From: Brachycybe producta
Lineage: Eukaryota > Arthropoda > Diplopoda > Playtdesmida > Andrognathidae
Length of the DNA: 64,000 nt
Direction: 5' to 3'
Assembly (NCBI GenBank): GCA_036925085.1
Contig: JAUPFP010000001.1
Location: 253,001 to 317,000, forward strand
Shown here: positions 26,326-39,951 of the stretch, in pieces
Layout: every line of letters starts with the position of its first letter
How positions within the stretch are numbered: position 1 is the first letter of the stretch
Translations under genes and position numbers: made by a program
Notes under the pieces: generated by a model
Databases searched by the model: none
What the model saw: the letters and a program-made list of their open reading frames with translations, nothing else
What the model was told of the DNA's origin: nothing

Positions 26326-27535
26326 GTTTAAATTATTATTTTTTTAAAATAAAACAAAATTACAATGAATTTAACGTTCTTATCCTTCGATATTTTGGAG
26401 CATTTTTTTCTTTGCGAATAACAATACAAATTGGTCTATATTTACATTTTTATTTGTTTTAAAAACTTTTCACATTTATTAGTCATTTGGCAAATATACT
26501 TGAGAAGACTAAAAATAAAAATAATTGCACAAATAAATGACCAATTATAATATAGCTGCCGAAATTCATAATAACCATTAATACATTTGAGCATCCATAA
26601 AAAAGAACAAACAAAAATGTAAATGCAGATGTGAAAAATACCTACAATTAATTTCACTCTTTTTGTTTATTAACAAAATATTAAAATATGTGCCAGGTCG
26701 AAACTAGCGCCTCTCGTGAGAAAACAAACAAACAAATTGTACTAAAATGAAGCCTAATTGTGACTCTTGAGTGTGTTTGTCTTAAAGTTTGATACGTTTC
26801 AAAATCTGTTAGAAACTAAATGAAGTTAAGAAATTAATTGACGTGAGCAATATTTAAAATAAATATTTTACGACAGAAATTGTTATAAAATATTTATTTT
26901 TGTGAAGTTTAATTTTGACTGTTGTTATTCCCTTTTGAATTTGTAGTCTTTTATGGTTTTACAATTAAGAACTAATAATATCTGTTTATTTTCGAAGATA
27001 TCGTGTCACGAAAAAATGATAACTTTAGTGTTTCTAACAATTAACAAACTTGAGTTTTTTTTCCACATCAATTTATAACACTTTAAGTGACAATTTTTTT
27101 TTTCACTAATGGTGCTAGTATTGTCCTATAGTTTTTCCCTATTAGTAAAGCCTACTAATAGAAACATAATGAGGTCCACCAGGTTTCTCCTGTTCAAGAG
27201 TATAAAGAAATCTAAAATAATACAATATCATAGAAATGGTCATAATTTGTTTGTACTTAACATAAGGACATTATTTAAATACATATTATTTAAGGTATAG
27301 CATGCTATGAAATCAACACCCTGTTTAAATTCGGGTGTTACAAATATACATGTAGTTGGTTAAAATAAAACCATACCCGATCAAGCCGTCTAATCAATTT
27401 CATGTTGCGCGCACAGTTATCACTCTTTACTTTTACTAAAAAATATAAATAACTAATTGACAATATGCAATTATGGGTTGCACCACAAATTGCCTTTTAA
27501 TTTCATTCACAGTTTATTTTTTCTATTACGTGTAT

Positions 27536-27636
27536 GTTATCAACTTATCACAATGTCATTCACCACTTGTCTTAAGTTGACAAAACAAGTAAAGCAACTT
27601 AATTAAAGTGGTGAATGAATTTGTGATATTCGTCAA
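27536..27636. repeat. Hairpin-forming inverted repeat
   Basis: Arms of about 45 bp: 27536-27581 (containing CATTCACCACTTGTCTTAAG) pairs with 27594-27636 (containing CTTAATTAAAGTGGTGAATG). The loop is about 12 bp, so this is a short foldback or MITE remnant. Confidence 0.65.
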
Positions 27637-28054
27637 CTAAAAAGAAACTAAAAATGTGAAATAAACTAAAGATAAAGGATTACAACCAAAAAATGCATAT
27701 TGTTAAAAAGCCGTGCAATCCTTTTTTGTCCAATGACACATTTTAGGTAACTTATCGTAAAACGGGTTATTTCTCTATCGTGATTCACAGCCATAAGAAA
27801 CGAGGAGAATAAACCATGGCTTTCATATGGAGTAATAGTGTGGACATCGCCATGGTTTAAAAATGGAAATAAAAAGTTATGGCCGCCATTTTGAAACATG
27901 TTTCATACATGCATTTTACACCGTATAATTACATCTAATTCATATACTATATCAACTGACAGTATGTTTTTTTTTGGCAATTAAGGCGTGAGATGGTGTC
28001 TTTTGTTCAGAAAAAAAAACAAACAATCAAAATCAAAGTTACTCTACTCACTAA

Positions 28055-31000
28055 TTATAAAACTGTTATAATTTCGGCAATGTGCGTACGTTCCTTTTTA
28101 CCGTACAGCCCAAAGTGAAATGAAGGTTTCTTCTGGTCGAGAAGTTCGTTGTTCGCCACGTTATTACGAGTCATGTCGAATCGACCGAGAACGTCGGTCT
28201 TCCAAAAAGCCTTTCTACGAATGTTACAAAATTAAAAAGGTTACATATCGGAAAAAAACATTTTAATTCGACGACGTTGCGACGAATACGAATCCGATCA
28301 CGAATTACCTATCTACTCCGAGAACATCTTTCGTATCCAAAATATTTTCCAACTGTTGTATCCTAAGACGAGCAATGGCCAATTCCTGGCACACTTTATA
28401 TAAGTGAGCCTCGCATAAAGGATCGTGACAACGGTGACTGGTGATATAATCTTGGGTTTCGTAAACAGCTCCTCTGAACGTCAACGACTTTCCCATGCTC
28501 TGAACAAAATATACACATCTTCTCCGAACCATGTTCGCCAACTGTTTCGTGATTTGCAACACGACAAATAAGGAGAATATATTATTAACTTACTTACCAG
28601 ACTGACTAAGGCACAGCAACCACCCGAGTCTTTTTTTGCCAAATGGTGCCTGATGTAATTAAAGTAGATGTGTTCGACGAAGAGAAGGAGAACGGCAAAA
28701 AGGATACCCAGGCTCAAAAGTATAAATGCACTCATAAACTGATCCAAGGAAAGTGGCTTACTGGGACTTCGCTCTTGTTTTTCCGGATGACAAACACCTG
28801 TCAACCAGTACCGTTGAAGTCTGTCTAAATCTCCTACAAAACGCACCAAAATTAGTGAAATGTCAAAATAAGAAAGAAAATATATATATATATATGTTCA
28901 CTGACCATTTTCTTTATAAGTTATCATGAATTTGTTGAAACCGGCCAAATATTTCGAATTTCTCGGAAATCCAATGCCGTAACCGGTCATGGCATACCAA
29001 GCTCCGACGGTCAAAAGGTTACACTTGTCGTTGTCGTCTTGTCCGACCAAATATTGTAGTACGGTGGCATCGTAGATGAACGCATCCAATTCTCTTTAAA
29101 AAAAATTATAACAAAAATATATAGAATTTTCGCAACATTTTCAATTAAATGAATTCAATTAATTAGGAAGTACAATGGTGCAACTTTACAAGTGTAGAAA
29201 AACGAATTTCTTTATTAACGGTTTTTCACTGGCTGCGCCGGCTGCACTTTTGTACTTTTGATAAAAAATAAAACTAATGCAAATGTCGGTTTAAAAAAAA
29301 TTTGATAAAAAAAAAAGGTTTTACCCTTTTTTGACGGCGTTGATTCCGTCGGCGACGGTACTACGATTGAATTGCTTCATGTAGTTGAATAAAAGGGGAT
29401 GGTTGATCTGCAGGACAGCCTCAGTGCTACTGAAGGGTACGGTCCCAAAGCGAAAAGGGGGTTTGTAGGCATAAGGATTGGACAGCTACAGGCATTGATG
29501 AATAGAGAGTAGTACGGAAGAACAAAAAGGAAACGAGAAGAAAGACCAAGAAATACCAAAGATAGGTGATAGCAATAGATTGTGAGAGAAAAAAAATAGA
29601 AGCTTGCAATAGTGTATATGTGTGTTTGTGCATTTGTGCTAGGATTAGTCGGGATCGAAACATTTACGGTAAATGTCAGTCGTTTCGTGTCCAAATCCGT
29701 CATTTTACAATACGAACTCGGCTTTTTGCCATTTAAATCGAGAGCCTTTTGTCGAAATTACGATGTGGCACTTGTTCTGACCAAAGAAACATTTTTACAA
29801 TATGGTCAACCTAGCACAAGTGGTCATTTTGCGATTTAGTCCGACTTAAGAGGCAGCCATGTTCGTAAAATGGCTACGATCTTTTTTTTTCCAAAATGGC
29901 CGCATTTCTACAAGTCAAATTTTGAAAAGATAAATTACATTTTACAATTTAATTTTGAAAAACAGCAAAACTAAAAAAATAATTCCGACAGAACGCTCGC
30001 ATTTTAAAGAATGTTAAAAAAAACGTTTTGTAAAATGACGAGAATTTTACGAAAAATATGGCTACGAGACAAAGATCGTATCTAACTACACGGAGTCTAT
30101 ACCCGATACTCACTCGTTTATCTTCGATCCCCGAAAGATCGTGATACTCCTCTCTCGTAATCATAAAGGCTGCTAAATTGGCCGTGTAAATAGCCAAAAA
30201 TACAACTGCGAACATGGCCCAAACACTCGACATAAATCTTGCCGAAAAACTACGAGGACAGTCGACATTTACGGATGCTCCGAAAAGATCGGCCCAAACC
30301 ATCCAATATGTTCGCAACAAAGAAAACTTGTAATCTTTACAAAAGAAAGCCATTATTGTTATTATTAATAAAAAAGACCTTTGTAAATTGAAATAGTTTA
30401 ACGAAAAGGAGTCGTACCTCTGGGTGCTTGGATTTTCATGTTGTATCCGGATGGACTGAGCCACTCGAAAAGGAAAATGGCAAAAGCCGCCATGTGAATA
30501 CTCACCAATAAGATCATTATCCACGATATCGTATCAAAGGGCTCTAATTATCAACAAACAATTAACATTAATTGTATTAATTTCAATTCAATATGAAATA
30601 TTCTTCTTTAAAACAACTTCTAAGGGTTTCATTTTCAATTTTCTATACAAACAGTGAAAATTGACATTTATAGAAATATTAATTTACGAAAATTATTTTA
30701 ATAAATGCAATAGCTATTCTAGTTTACAAAGTTATTAATTCTTATGTTAATTTTGGAATTAATTTTAATAAAATAAGAAAACTAACCTAAAAATGCTTTT
30801 GGTGAAATAATTCCTGTCCTCTTGGCCACAACAATGGCAATTCCAGTCTCCATGAAAGGTGACGAAAAATCAACGACAGCCTCCCGCATCGAATTGATTG
30901 TTAATGACGAAATGACAATATCGAACTTATGATGAACGAGAGCAGAGACGAGACCATTCCAACGTCCGTTCTTAAACAGAAATATTGGATTTAAACGGAA

Positions 31001-34000
31001 AAGGAATTATCCAAATGAAATTAACATAAAGAAAGAAACAAAGCCCAGTAGCTGTCTTACCGTTTCGGCTCCCCATAATCCATCGTCGATGCGAAACAGG
31101 TCGTACGTAAATCCCATATCTCCGGCAAACATCTCGAGAAGATCGATACTAAGTCCCGAGCAACACTGCATCAATGGCACGTTCGCACTCTCGTTAAGTC
31201 TGAAAATAAGTACAAATTTCATTGTTTGCAATTTTACACTTCCGTTTCTATTGCGCACAGTATATACAATTTATATTTTGCTAAAATTTTGTTATTGTCT
31301 GTTTAAAAAGTAGAAGATGCACGGAAACCCCCTTTCAGACGACCACAAAACTACATTCGCCTTGGGCAACAATAATTTTACTTCGAAACCAACTTTTTAA
31401 CTACTTGAAACATAAAAGTAATTTTTAAAATGAAGTTTAAACATTATTCATTGTATTAAGAGATTTTAATGATTTATTACTGAAAGATCAATAAACAAAA
31501 AAAAAGTAAACATTTGTTACGCTCTCTCTCTCTCTCTCTCTCATTCTCACTTATTTTGATCGGCGTTTTCGTTGCTAACTTGACATGAAACTCCCCTATT
31601 GATGCATTTGCCCGTTAACAAATCCGGCATATCCAGATTGATAAATGGTCTTTCTTCCAAAAATGAAACTCGAAGGTGAAATTTTTCCGGAACTCCTTGA
31701 GGTGGAACTAAAGAATTGCCGGGCCAAACGATATCTTTTACTTCCAATCCGTCGGGAGTCCAAGTGCCAAACTACGAAAAATAAATCCAATAAATTTTGA
31801 ATATTCACGAGAGATTAAAATAAAACAAAATAAATCATACTTTTTCCCATTTCAGATTGGCGTTCAAATTGAACACTTGCAACTCGGCAAATTTGACCGT
31901 TCCGTCGCTGTTGAATTCCAGATTGGGTTTTCCGTAACCACTAAATATGCTCACATTACGGAGATACCTAAATTTAGATGAAATTCCAACGTAAATATCA
32001 CACATAAAACAGCAATAAAGTAGATTTTGACAAGATATGGCTGACCAAATAAGAAGATCATCACATTCACATGTGCACTTGAATACACAAAAGCCCAATC
32101 TGTTTACCTGGCAAAACTAACACCTCTGTTCCATCTGGCGTCTCCGGTGCCATTACACGACAAATTCGGATGTAATGTAGCATTTCCATTATGTGGATCG
32201 TTTACGAATAATTCCAGACCGTGACCGAAAACCTTCACCGCCTTTTCAACTTCGGTCTCGAGGATTTCGATCCTCGTATTAAAGTAGATGCCTGTAAATG
32301 TCGTAAATTTTCACCAAACTCGATCGTCGCGGAAATTCCCCCAAAACAAATAAACTATTCTTCTTTTACCTAACATGCCAATGGGAAAAACATCGGGTGC
32401 GATAGGAAAGTCCCCGAGGTCTCCTTTTTCTCCGAGAATGCCACGAGTTACGATCCACATGAAAGACTTTCCTATCAATCCTAATTCGCGAGCTGCCTTA
32501 AAGATTTCCACCGCTTCTTCTTTCGTCGAATACAATAAAATAATTCTTGTATCCGTGTTCTGAAGTTCGGCTAGTTTTTCCGAGATTACTTCGGTAGCGA
32601 GAGTGTCCACTTTGACGACACTCAGAAGAGTTAATCTAGTTTCAAATGAAAGGAAAATGTAACAACAACTGTAACTGTAGGAGGAGGCGGTGGCGGCCTA
32701 CCTGAATTCACTGTGAAGTCGATCCATTTCATCTCGAACGGACAGAACAAAGTTACTATGGCCGGCTACATGAGTTGTTACAATAGAAAACTGATGCCAG
32801 GAATATCTACAAATAACCAAGAAAAACGTTAAAAGCTAGAAAGAACAAATTATTCACATAGACAGCTATAATGTAATAAATAAAGGTATTTTATTTGAGA
32901 AAAAATAAACTTAATAAACTACTTTGAACATCCACTTTTTAAGTTGAGAAAATTCCACCCAAAAAACTGCCATAAAAAGTTTATTTTTAAAGTAATCTTC
33001 AGTAATTTATTAATTTTGTCAAATTACTTTCCAACACTTGCCTTTTATTACTATTTTTTTTTTTTAATCTTTCTTTTAAAAGTTGCATTTGAAAAGCTAA
33101 AATATTTACTTTGCATTGCGGCAATTTGGCAAATCATAAAAATATAAAATTTCATAGCACGAATTACTAAGTTTTCAGTAAACAAAACCTTGCATTCATT
33201 TTTTTGTGTGTGTTCTAAATAGATTGTAGAATGACGACATTCGGTAAACATCAAGGTGTATATAATATGAATATATAAAAAACAATGTCTATACAAAACT
33301 CAAGTAGAAATTTGTATCTAAACCTAATGTAATATGTAGATTGTATGTGTATTAAGTACAGTATATACAGTATGTACCTTCGCAATATGCTGAGCATTGC
33401 CGCACTTTGATGTGTTACAGATGGCGCCAATTGAATCATTATACTTTTAGACATTTTCTACATAATAATAATAATAGAAACATGTTTCCATTACAAAACA
33501 ACAATAAAACAATTGAAATAAACAAAAAAAGTCATAACCATAATCGAATAAACATGGCATGAAAACATGACACACATGTTTAATGTTTTTGCAGAACAAT
33601 TACGTTGGAGGAGGATATCGAATTCCAATACAAAAAACGTTAATTTTAAAACATATTATCCACGTTCATATTTGCCACGATTCCTTTACCCTTCTAGTAT
33701 CTAACAAAATTTACAATTTCTTTTCAAAATGGATTCCATTTGAAAGCCAAAGGTACCAAATATTTCCCTAACTATATTAACATTGAGGATGATATTGACG
33801 AATTATTTCCAATACAAAAAACATTTATTTTAAAACATATTATCTAAAATATTATTTTTCCCTAATTCCTTTACCCTTCTAGCATCTAACAAAGTTTGCA
33901 ATTTCTTTTCAAAATGGACTCCATTTGAAATACAAAGCACAAGGGTACCAAATTTGCCCTTATGTAGCCTATTGCAATAGCACTGTGTGTCAATTCAAAA

Positions 34001-37000
34001 TTTAACAACTCCATCTTCAGAAGAAGAAGAAGAAGAAGAAGAATAAAAAAGAAAACAATTGAATCAAGACTAAGTACCGACATAAAAAAAGTCGTCATAA
34101 ACTAATTAATTACATTATAAAAATGTCTACCATTTTCACCGCATCAATGAAAAAGCCATTAACTCTGAAATCAAAGTAAACATCCTTCTTGTATAAACTT
34201 TCCCATTATAGATAAAATTGAATGCAACATGAAAACACTTAATCAATTTTGTTCACACTCTCTTGTTCTCCTTCTATTTAACACGTATACGTATACGTAT
34301 ATATATATACATGTATATATATATATGAAAAACACCTTGTGTGCTTCATTTCTAAGCCGACAAACTCAATTTAATCAATAGAAATGCAAGAGGAGGAGGA
34401 TAAAAATAGATTCCGAGCTAAAGAGAGAAAGAGAAGAGAAAAATCTTCTCCAGTCAGAATAGAGAGCAACATAATAGTAGAATTGTCATAGTGATGATAT
34501 ACAGAACTAAAAGGGTCTGTTCCAGTATTATGTGTTCCCAGTTACCATAGTAACACCATTGTCATGCTGATATAAAGGCCTATATATATATTCTTAAAGG
34601 CCCTTTGCTTGAAATCATCAACAACAACCTATACTAACATTTAAGTTAATAACAAGGATGACACGAAAAATATCATTCCACAAGCTGAAATATTTCATAT
34701 TTCATCATAAAAATAGCTCTAATAGAAAACCTTTTTTTTTGGTTGCAAAATGATAATAATTTGACTATTGAACAATTTGGTGCCATCATAGAATTTCAAT
34801 ATGGCTGCCATTCTTGTTAGCAAATAAAAAAAAATGATTCTCATTTCAAGCATAAAAAACCTATAAATTTAATAAGCGAATTATTTCTACCAGCATTGAG
34901 AGGCATTGTGGGGACAATTTATACCTAATGATATTTGTCTGAAATTGGAGTTTATCCAATTATGTATTTGATTAAGAGTATTTGCAAGTTTTTTTATGTC
35001 ATTTCAGAAATAAAATGGCTGAAATTAAGTTAATAAACTGTCTGTTTTATTTTAAAATACTAATTGACAACTAAGGTTACCATGTGTGCATTGGTACAAG
35101 CTCAATTCGAATTAGAAATAGTCACAAAGCGAGACGCACCCAAATATGATGCAAATGTTCCAACTTTGAATTCAGTTATCATTAAATTGCCTCCAAAAAA
35201 ATAAGAAGAAATGGAAATTCGTCTAAAAAAAGCCCCTTAATGTAATTTATTCTATGAAGATCCAATTCCCCAGGTTAGAGAGAACATTGTCTGCATTTTT
35301 GTCACGTACAAATGATGTTCTAGTTGTCACTGAAAATGAAGAAGAGAATTCAAATATGACACATTTACAACTAAAAAACAAGTCTATACGTTGCCTTGCA
35401 GTGAAACCAATATTTGAAATCCATATACGAGAATAACATTAAAATTTACATATTAATACACCTATTTTACATAGCTCTCTCTCTCTTTCTCTTTCATAGA
35501 AATAGAAAAACAACAACAACAACAAGAAAAATTCTCAGCATTTGTAATTTTTCTATATATAACATTTTAGCATTTAGTTTGGTAGAAATTCAGATTTTTT
35601 TTTTGGGGCTAAAAGGTGGATAGGGACTGTATTAAAGTTGAGCCCTGGTTTCAAATTTATTTATGCCATAAGCCAAAAAGATGAAGTTCAAAAAAGTAAT
35701 AACAGTAATGGCAGTAAATGTGTTACTGTCAATCTGCGGAATCAGCCAATCTGCATATTGACTAGACAATCTGCAAAACCACCAAACTGCTAGTGAATCT
35801 GCAAAATTCAACACCTAAAATGTATTGAATTTTGCAGATTCAGTAGCAGGTTGGCTGTTTTGCAGATTGTCTAGGCAATATACACATTGACTGATTTCGC
35901 AGATTGACAGTAACAAATACACTGAAAATGATGTGGTTAGGTCTTATTAGTTAGAAGAAAAAAAAATGATAATTTCAATGATGAATTTTCTTCGTATTTT
36001 TAAAGATAAATTTATTAAGAAATAATTGAAAATAACATCACGAAAATTCACAAAAAAAAATCTCACAACATAATATTAATATCATTTGGTATTATCAGAA
36101 ATTGCTCTTAATTTTTTTTTCTTTCAAATTCTTGTCTTATTTAAAGATTCATTGATAAAGAGAGCTGAAAAATGTCGATTATTATCACAATTTATCGACG
36201 CCATCTTTAATTGAACCATCATCAATTTGCATTCTCCATTGTTATCTTTTAAATTATCATAAATCATTTCAAAACCACGATTTCCATAATAATAGAATGA
36301 GACCTCATTTTGCACAATCAAAAACAAAAATTTTAATTAATAATTTTCTACCTAATTAGCCAAGAAGCCATCCTTTAAAATCATCTTTCAAAATAAAACA
36401 TTTTATGAAAATTATAAAATATCAACATGAAAAGGCAGAAAATAGTAGGCCACATTTAAACTGTCATAAAATGTTTATTTTGAAAGATATCATCACAAAA
36501 ATATTTTTAAATAATTCTCTTACTGTTCTAGTTTCTAACAAACTTAATTTTTTTCATCAAAAGTAGGATGGTCCTAATACTGTATATCTAAATAAGCCTA
36601 AATCGAAAGCACCCCCTTGTGATATTTTTTGATAAATATAATATTTAGTCCTTTCTTTAAAATCAAAACATAATGGCAGCTAAAAAAATGTTGTATACTA
36701 GTATTTTACATATGAATTCACATTTTTTAGGTCTAGTTGGCACCAGGGTTAAATTGCATTGGCCTACATTTGTAATCTCTTCCCCTCATCCTCCTCCTCC
36801 TCCTCCTCCAATACATCATCAGTCACTCTCTGAATTAAATCTATTTGTGTAGCCTTGCAATAGAGGCTAGCACCCCCCCAAAAATCGATTTTGGTCCATC
36901 TAAAACCAAGAAATGATGAAAACACAAGAGAGAGAGAGATATTGTAATCATGTAGAAAAATGTACAAACAAAATAAAAGACAAACAAAACGTTGAAATTA

Positions 37001-38078
37001 AAATAATATTTAAAAAAATGAAAAATTTGTTAAACCTGTTCCAAACCGGAATTATCAGCATTCCATGAAATGACCGGAATTCCTAAATATCCGGCTAATT
37101 GCAGGAAATATTGTGTAGATGCTGTACTACTTCCATACATTTCAATATTAGCCAAGTATAAAACCGCACTCACATTTTTAGATAGAAATGTTTTGCATAA
37201 AGCATGTAAAATATCTGTCAAAATATTAATAATTAATAATTAATAATTTAGCAAACCTACATATACTGTATAATAACACTAATTAATATTAGATAAATTA
37301 GAAATTACAAATCAAACATATTAAAAATAAAACATCAAATTAAAATATTTGAAATTTTATTTATGCAAATTTTGAAACAACATATTAATAAAATTACAAA
37401 TATACAACACAGTGCAAACCGTTTAACACAAAATGCAAGAAACCAGGTCTCGAATGAAGAGAACAGAAATTATAGAACCCTATTTCGTGTTATCCGTTTT
37501 TTCATGTTAAACGGTTTCCACTGTATATAATACCGTAATGTATATAAAAAATGTATTATTATTATTCAATAATATGGCAAATATTATTAATAAAAAAAAG
37601 CTTAAAATTAATATTAAAAAATTCAACTCTTAGTAATATATATTTAGAATAATTTTAATAATTTTTGCAAAATAAAATGTTAAAAAAAATGTGTTCAAAA
37701 TATTCATTAATGATGCAATATTAATTAAAATAAAACTAATATTAGTAAAAATGAATTAAAAAAGAGGGATGTATTTGAGACACAGAGATAGATGCGCTCA
37801 CCTGTGGGAGTTGGTTTAATTTTCAAAAAGACAACCTCCGGCTGGAGAACAAAATAATTAGTAAAATTAAAATTTGGATTCTTAATCTTGATGAGATTTT
37901 CGAGTGAAGTGTTTAAAGATTTCTGATAAGCTCTCATCCTTGAACCAAAAATACTATGTGGCAAAATCACCCCTAAGTTAACAGTTTGCTTCTCAATTGA
38001 AAAAGAGACCACATTGAAGAGATTGAAAAAACACCACACAAAACCAATGGACACAATCACAATCCAATGGGATTTCAT
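28055..38078 (-). CDS. Nmdar2: NMDA-type ionotropic glutamate receptor, GluN2 subunit (Nmdar2-like)
   Basis: Complete, 17 coding exons: 37802-38078, 37036-37214, 33378-33457, 32702-32806, 32370-32635, 32108-32291, 31841-31967, 31551-31771, 31061-31199, 30787-30970, 30418-30543, 30114-30334, 29325-29485, 28906-29093, 28598-28833, 28309-28499, 28055-28214; 3045 nt, 1014 residues. It is the glutamate-binding subunit of NMDA receptors in the synaptic plasma membrane. Seen: signal peptide (1-27), amino-terminal domain, S1 with [19 protein letters not shown] (binding Arg), M1 (~594-616), pore M2, M3 with [10 protein letters not shown]2 with PFSSTE and the glutamate-contacting Asp in [10 protein letters not shown]4 (~853-878), and a short tail [11 protein letters not shown] ending ITVL, a class I PDZ-type end. 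The tail [17 protein letters not shown] resembles insect Nmdar2. At the M2 N-site, vertebrate Asn-Asn is Gly648-Ala649 ([10 protein letters not shown]). Intron 2 is 3.6 kb. Confidence 0.94.
33600..33955. repeat. Tandem duplication (~185 bp) in GluN2 intron 2
   Basis: 33600-33760 and 33781-33955 share ATTTTAAAACATATTATC, CCTTTACCCTTCTAG and TTCTTTTCAAAATGG in the same order and direction. Both include the TCTAGTATCTAAC-type core of the foldback family. Confidence 0.7.
35711..35924. repeat. Long near-perfect hairpin with AATCTGC repeats, GluN2 intron 2
   Basis: Left arm 35711-35814 and right arm 35820-35924 are inverted copies of about 104 bp with roughly ten mismatches and a loop of about 5 bp. 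Each arm contains four AATCTGC heptamers (left) or GCAGATT (right). It is transcribed within the GluN2 pre-mRNA and would fold into a long hairpin RNA. Confidence 0.8.
37409..37525. mobile_element. MITE with CCGTTTAACA terminal repeats, copy 1
   Basis: About 115 bp, ends ACAGTGCAAACCGTTTAACA and (inverted) TACAGTGGAAACCGTTTAAC, in GluN2 intron 1. A second copy with the same ends is at 39510-39620. No coding capacity; the cut sites resemble TA-flanked mariner-type MITEs, but the superfamily is uncertain. Confidence 0.75.
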
Positions 38079-39509
38079 CTCTTCAACACAATTAATATAT
38101 TAGAATAAAACTAGAAATATTGTTGCTAATAAGAATAATCATATTATTATCCATGTGATGATGATAATATTAATAATATGGAAAAAAAAGACATCTTCTC
38201 CTTTTCATTCGCTTCTCCACAGCATCATGGATGCCAACAGAAAGCCCGCATACAAGGGGGAGCATTTCATACACACTATCTTCTACCATTGGTCTCTTTT
38301 TTCTTATTTTCTAGCCTCTAATGATACCTCCTCTTTTTTTATCTTCCTTCACTACATATATATACAAAAGACAGAAACAAAGAGGCTTTTTATCTTAAAA
38401 TTTCTCTTTTTTTTTCGTCTTTTGGTTGTTTCTTTTCAGAAAACATTAACCCCCCCCCCCCCCCCATAAAATGTACTTTCTAATTAATTACTTCTAGTTG
38501 TTAGAATTAAATTTGTCTCTGTCCTATTTGAATAAAACATTCCAGTTAGATTTCTTATTCAAACCACGTTTTAGTTTCATAATTGTGGTGGTTATTTCTC
38601 ATTCAAAAGTTAACAGAATAAATGATGATCCATCTACTTTAATTATGTGGTACTTTTCAATTTGAGCCACAATTACATTTGAAAAATGAACTACATCTTT
38701 AATAATAATAATAATTAATATGATAATAATGCATGACTGAATAAAACAATGCAAACCAGGCTTTATTAATATTTAAAATTATGCTTTATTTTAAAATGCT
38801 CAACTGCTATCTCTGGACAGGAAGATAATTTACTACTTATTTTATTAAAGGAATGATAATTAATCATTAATTGCAAACTATATTTTTTTAAAATTTGGAA
38901 TAAACCACCAACAGAATAAGACAAACTATTAATACTGATATATTAATTATGTTAGCCTTGTTTATGAAATTACTGATTTATTCCGATAACATTCCAAGGC
39001 GGATTTGGTGTTTGGACAAAAACCTGTCAGTTTTACTCATTAATTCCATAAATTAATATTTTTTTCCACAAGCAAAACACAACATTAATTGTAAATTCCT
39101 AGAAGAATATAAAATAATTCAAAGGAACAAAAATATCAATCTGTTGGTTAAAATTTATCACAGGTGGACTTTTATTAAGAGTCATTTAATCAGTCAATTA
39201 ACCAAATTTTTAAAAGCAAGAACAGGAGAAATTACCTGGCAATTTGAAATTGTGCATAAAAATTATTATGATTGTGATGCCAATTATGAAAATCCAGGGC
39301 TACAAGTGGTGCATTTTACACTGATTTTCTTACCCTTGTTTCCTAGTTGTTAACCACGGTATTCACTCCATGATGATTTCGATAACAATTTACTCAATTT
39401 TTTCACAAAAGAGCAAATCACAATTAATAATAATTAATGTAGAAAAAAGACGCACGCAGATGATGCCTGTTAACACGAAAAGACAAAAATACAACTACAC
39501 CAACATATA

Positions 39510-39620
39510 TACAATGGAAACCGTTTAACACGAAATGGTAGAGACGACAATATATATTTGTGTGAGACTAAAAATATATTTCATGTTATCAGTTTTCGTG
39601 TTAAACGGTTTTCACTGTAG
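39510..39620. mobile_element. MITE with CCGTTTAACA terminal repeats, copy 2
   Basis: Ends TACAATGGAAACCGTTTAAC and (inverted) CTACAGTGAAAACCGTTTAA. Same ends and similar length as 37409-37525; the interior differs. Confidence 0.75.
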
Positions 39621-39786
39621 GGCTAAAAAAAACTTGTCAAAAAATTTTGTTCCAGTTGTTGGTCGCGCTGCACTTCAACTGACGATGAACAACAACAACC
39701 CGGAATGTAGAATCCGTAACCAGTCACTCAACCTCCCAATGGAAATGACAAGGTCACCACCACATGTTAAATACCGTGTAATAAGA

Positions 39787-39951
39787 GGAGCGACTTTTAG
39801 TTGTTGAGATGAACTGCAAAAAGTGGTCGAAACCGACCACTCGAGTCCACTAGTCGGCAGTTGTGTAAAAAGTCAACTCCAGCGGTCAGTTTGGGCTTCA
39901 CGCCGACCTTTTTTTTTTTTCAGTCCATCTCGACCACTAAAAGTCGCTCGT
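39787..39951. mobile_element. MITE with ~45-bp terminal inverted repeats
   Basis: Left end GAGCGACTTTTAGTTGTTGA (39788 on) pairs with the complement of the right end, GAGCGACTTTTAGTGGTCGA, with similarity carrying on through GATGAACTG and an A-run to GGTCG. The interior is GGTCGAAACCGACC-like. Non-coding. Confidence 0.7.

Larger units (their letters stand above)
25212..28054. other. Intergenic, PDPK1 5' to GluN2 3'
   Basis: No gene recognised. Holds a dispersed-repeat copy (25888-25945), three tandem copies of a ~32-bp AAAAATGGCGGAAAATATA unit (26249-26325) and a hairpin (27536-27636), listed separately. Confidence 0.6.

Noticed and set aside
28500-28541. Alternative acceptor adding 14 residues before [10 protein letters not shown] in the GluN2 tail
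   Set aside because: The acceptor TATTTTGTTCAG at 28500-28502 has a better pyrimidine tract and keeps [17 protein letters not shown] continuous, as in insect Nmdar2.
28055-38078. Reading the receptor as GluN1, AMPA or kainate type
   Set aside because: The M3, S2 (SSTE, FIYDA) and amino-terminal features fit GluN2; AMPA/kainate receptors have [11 protein letters not shown] and a different pore.
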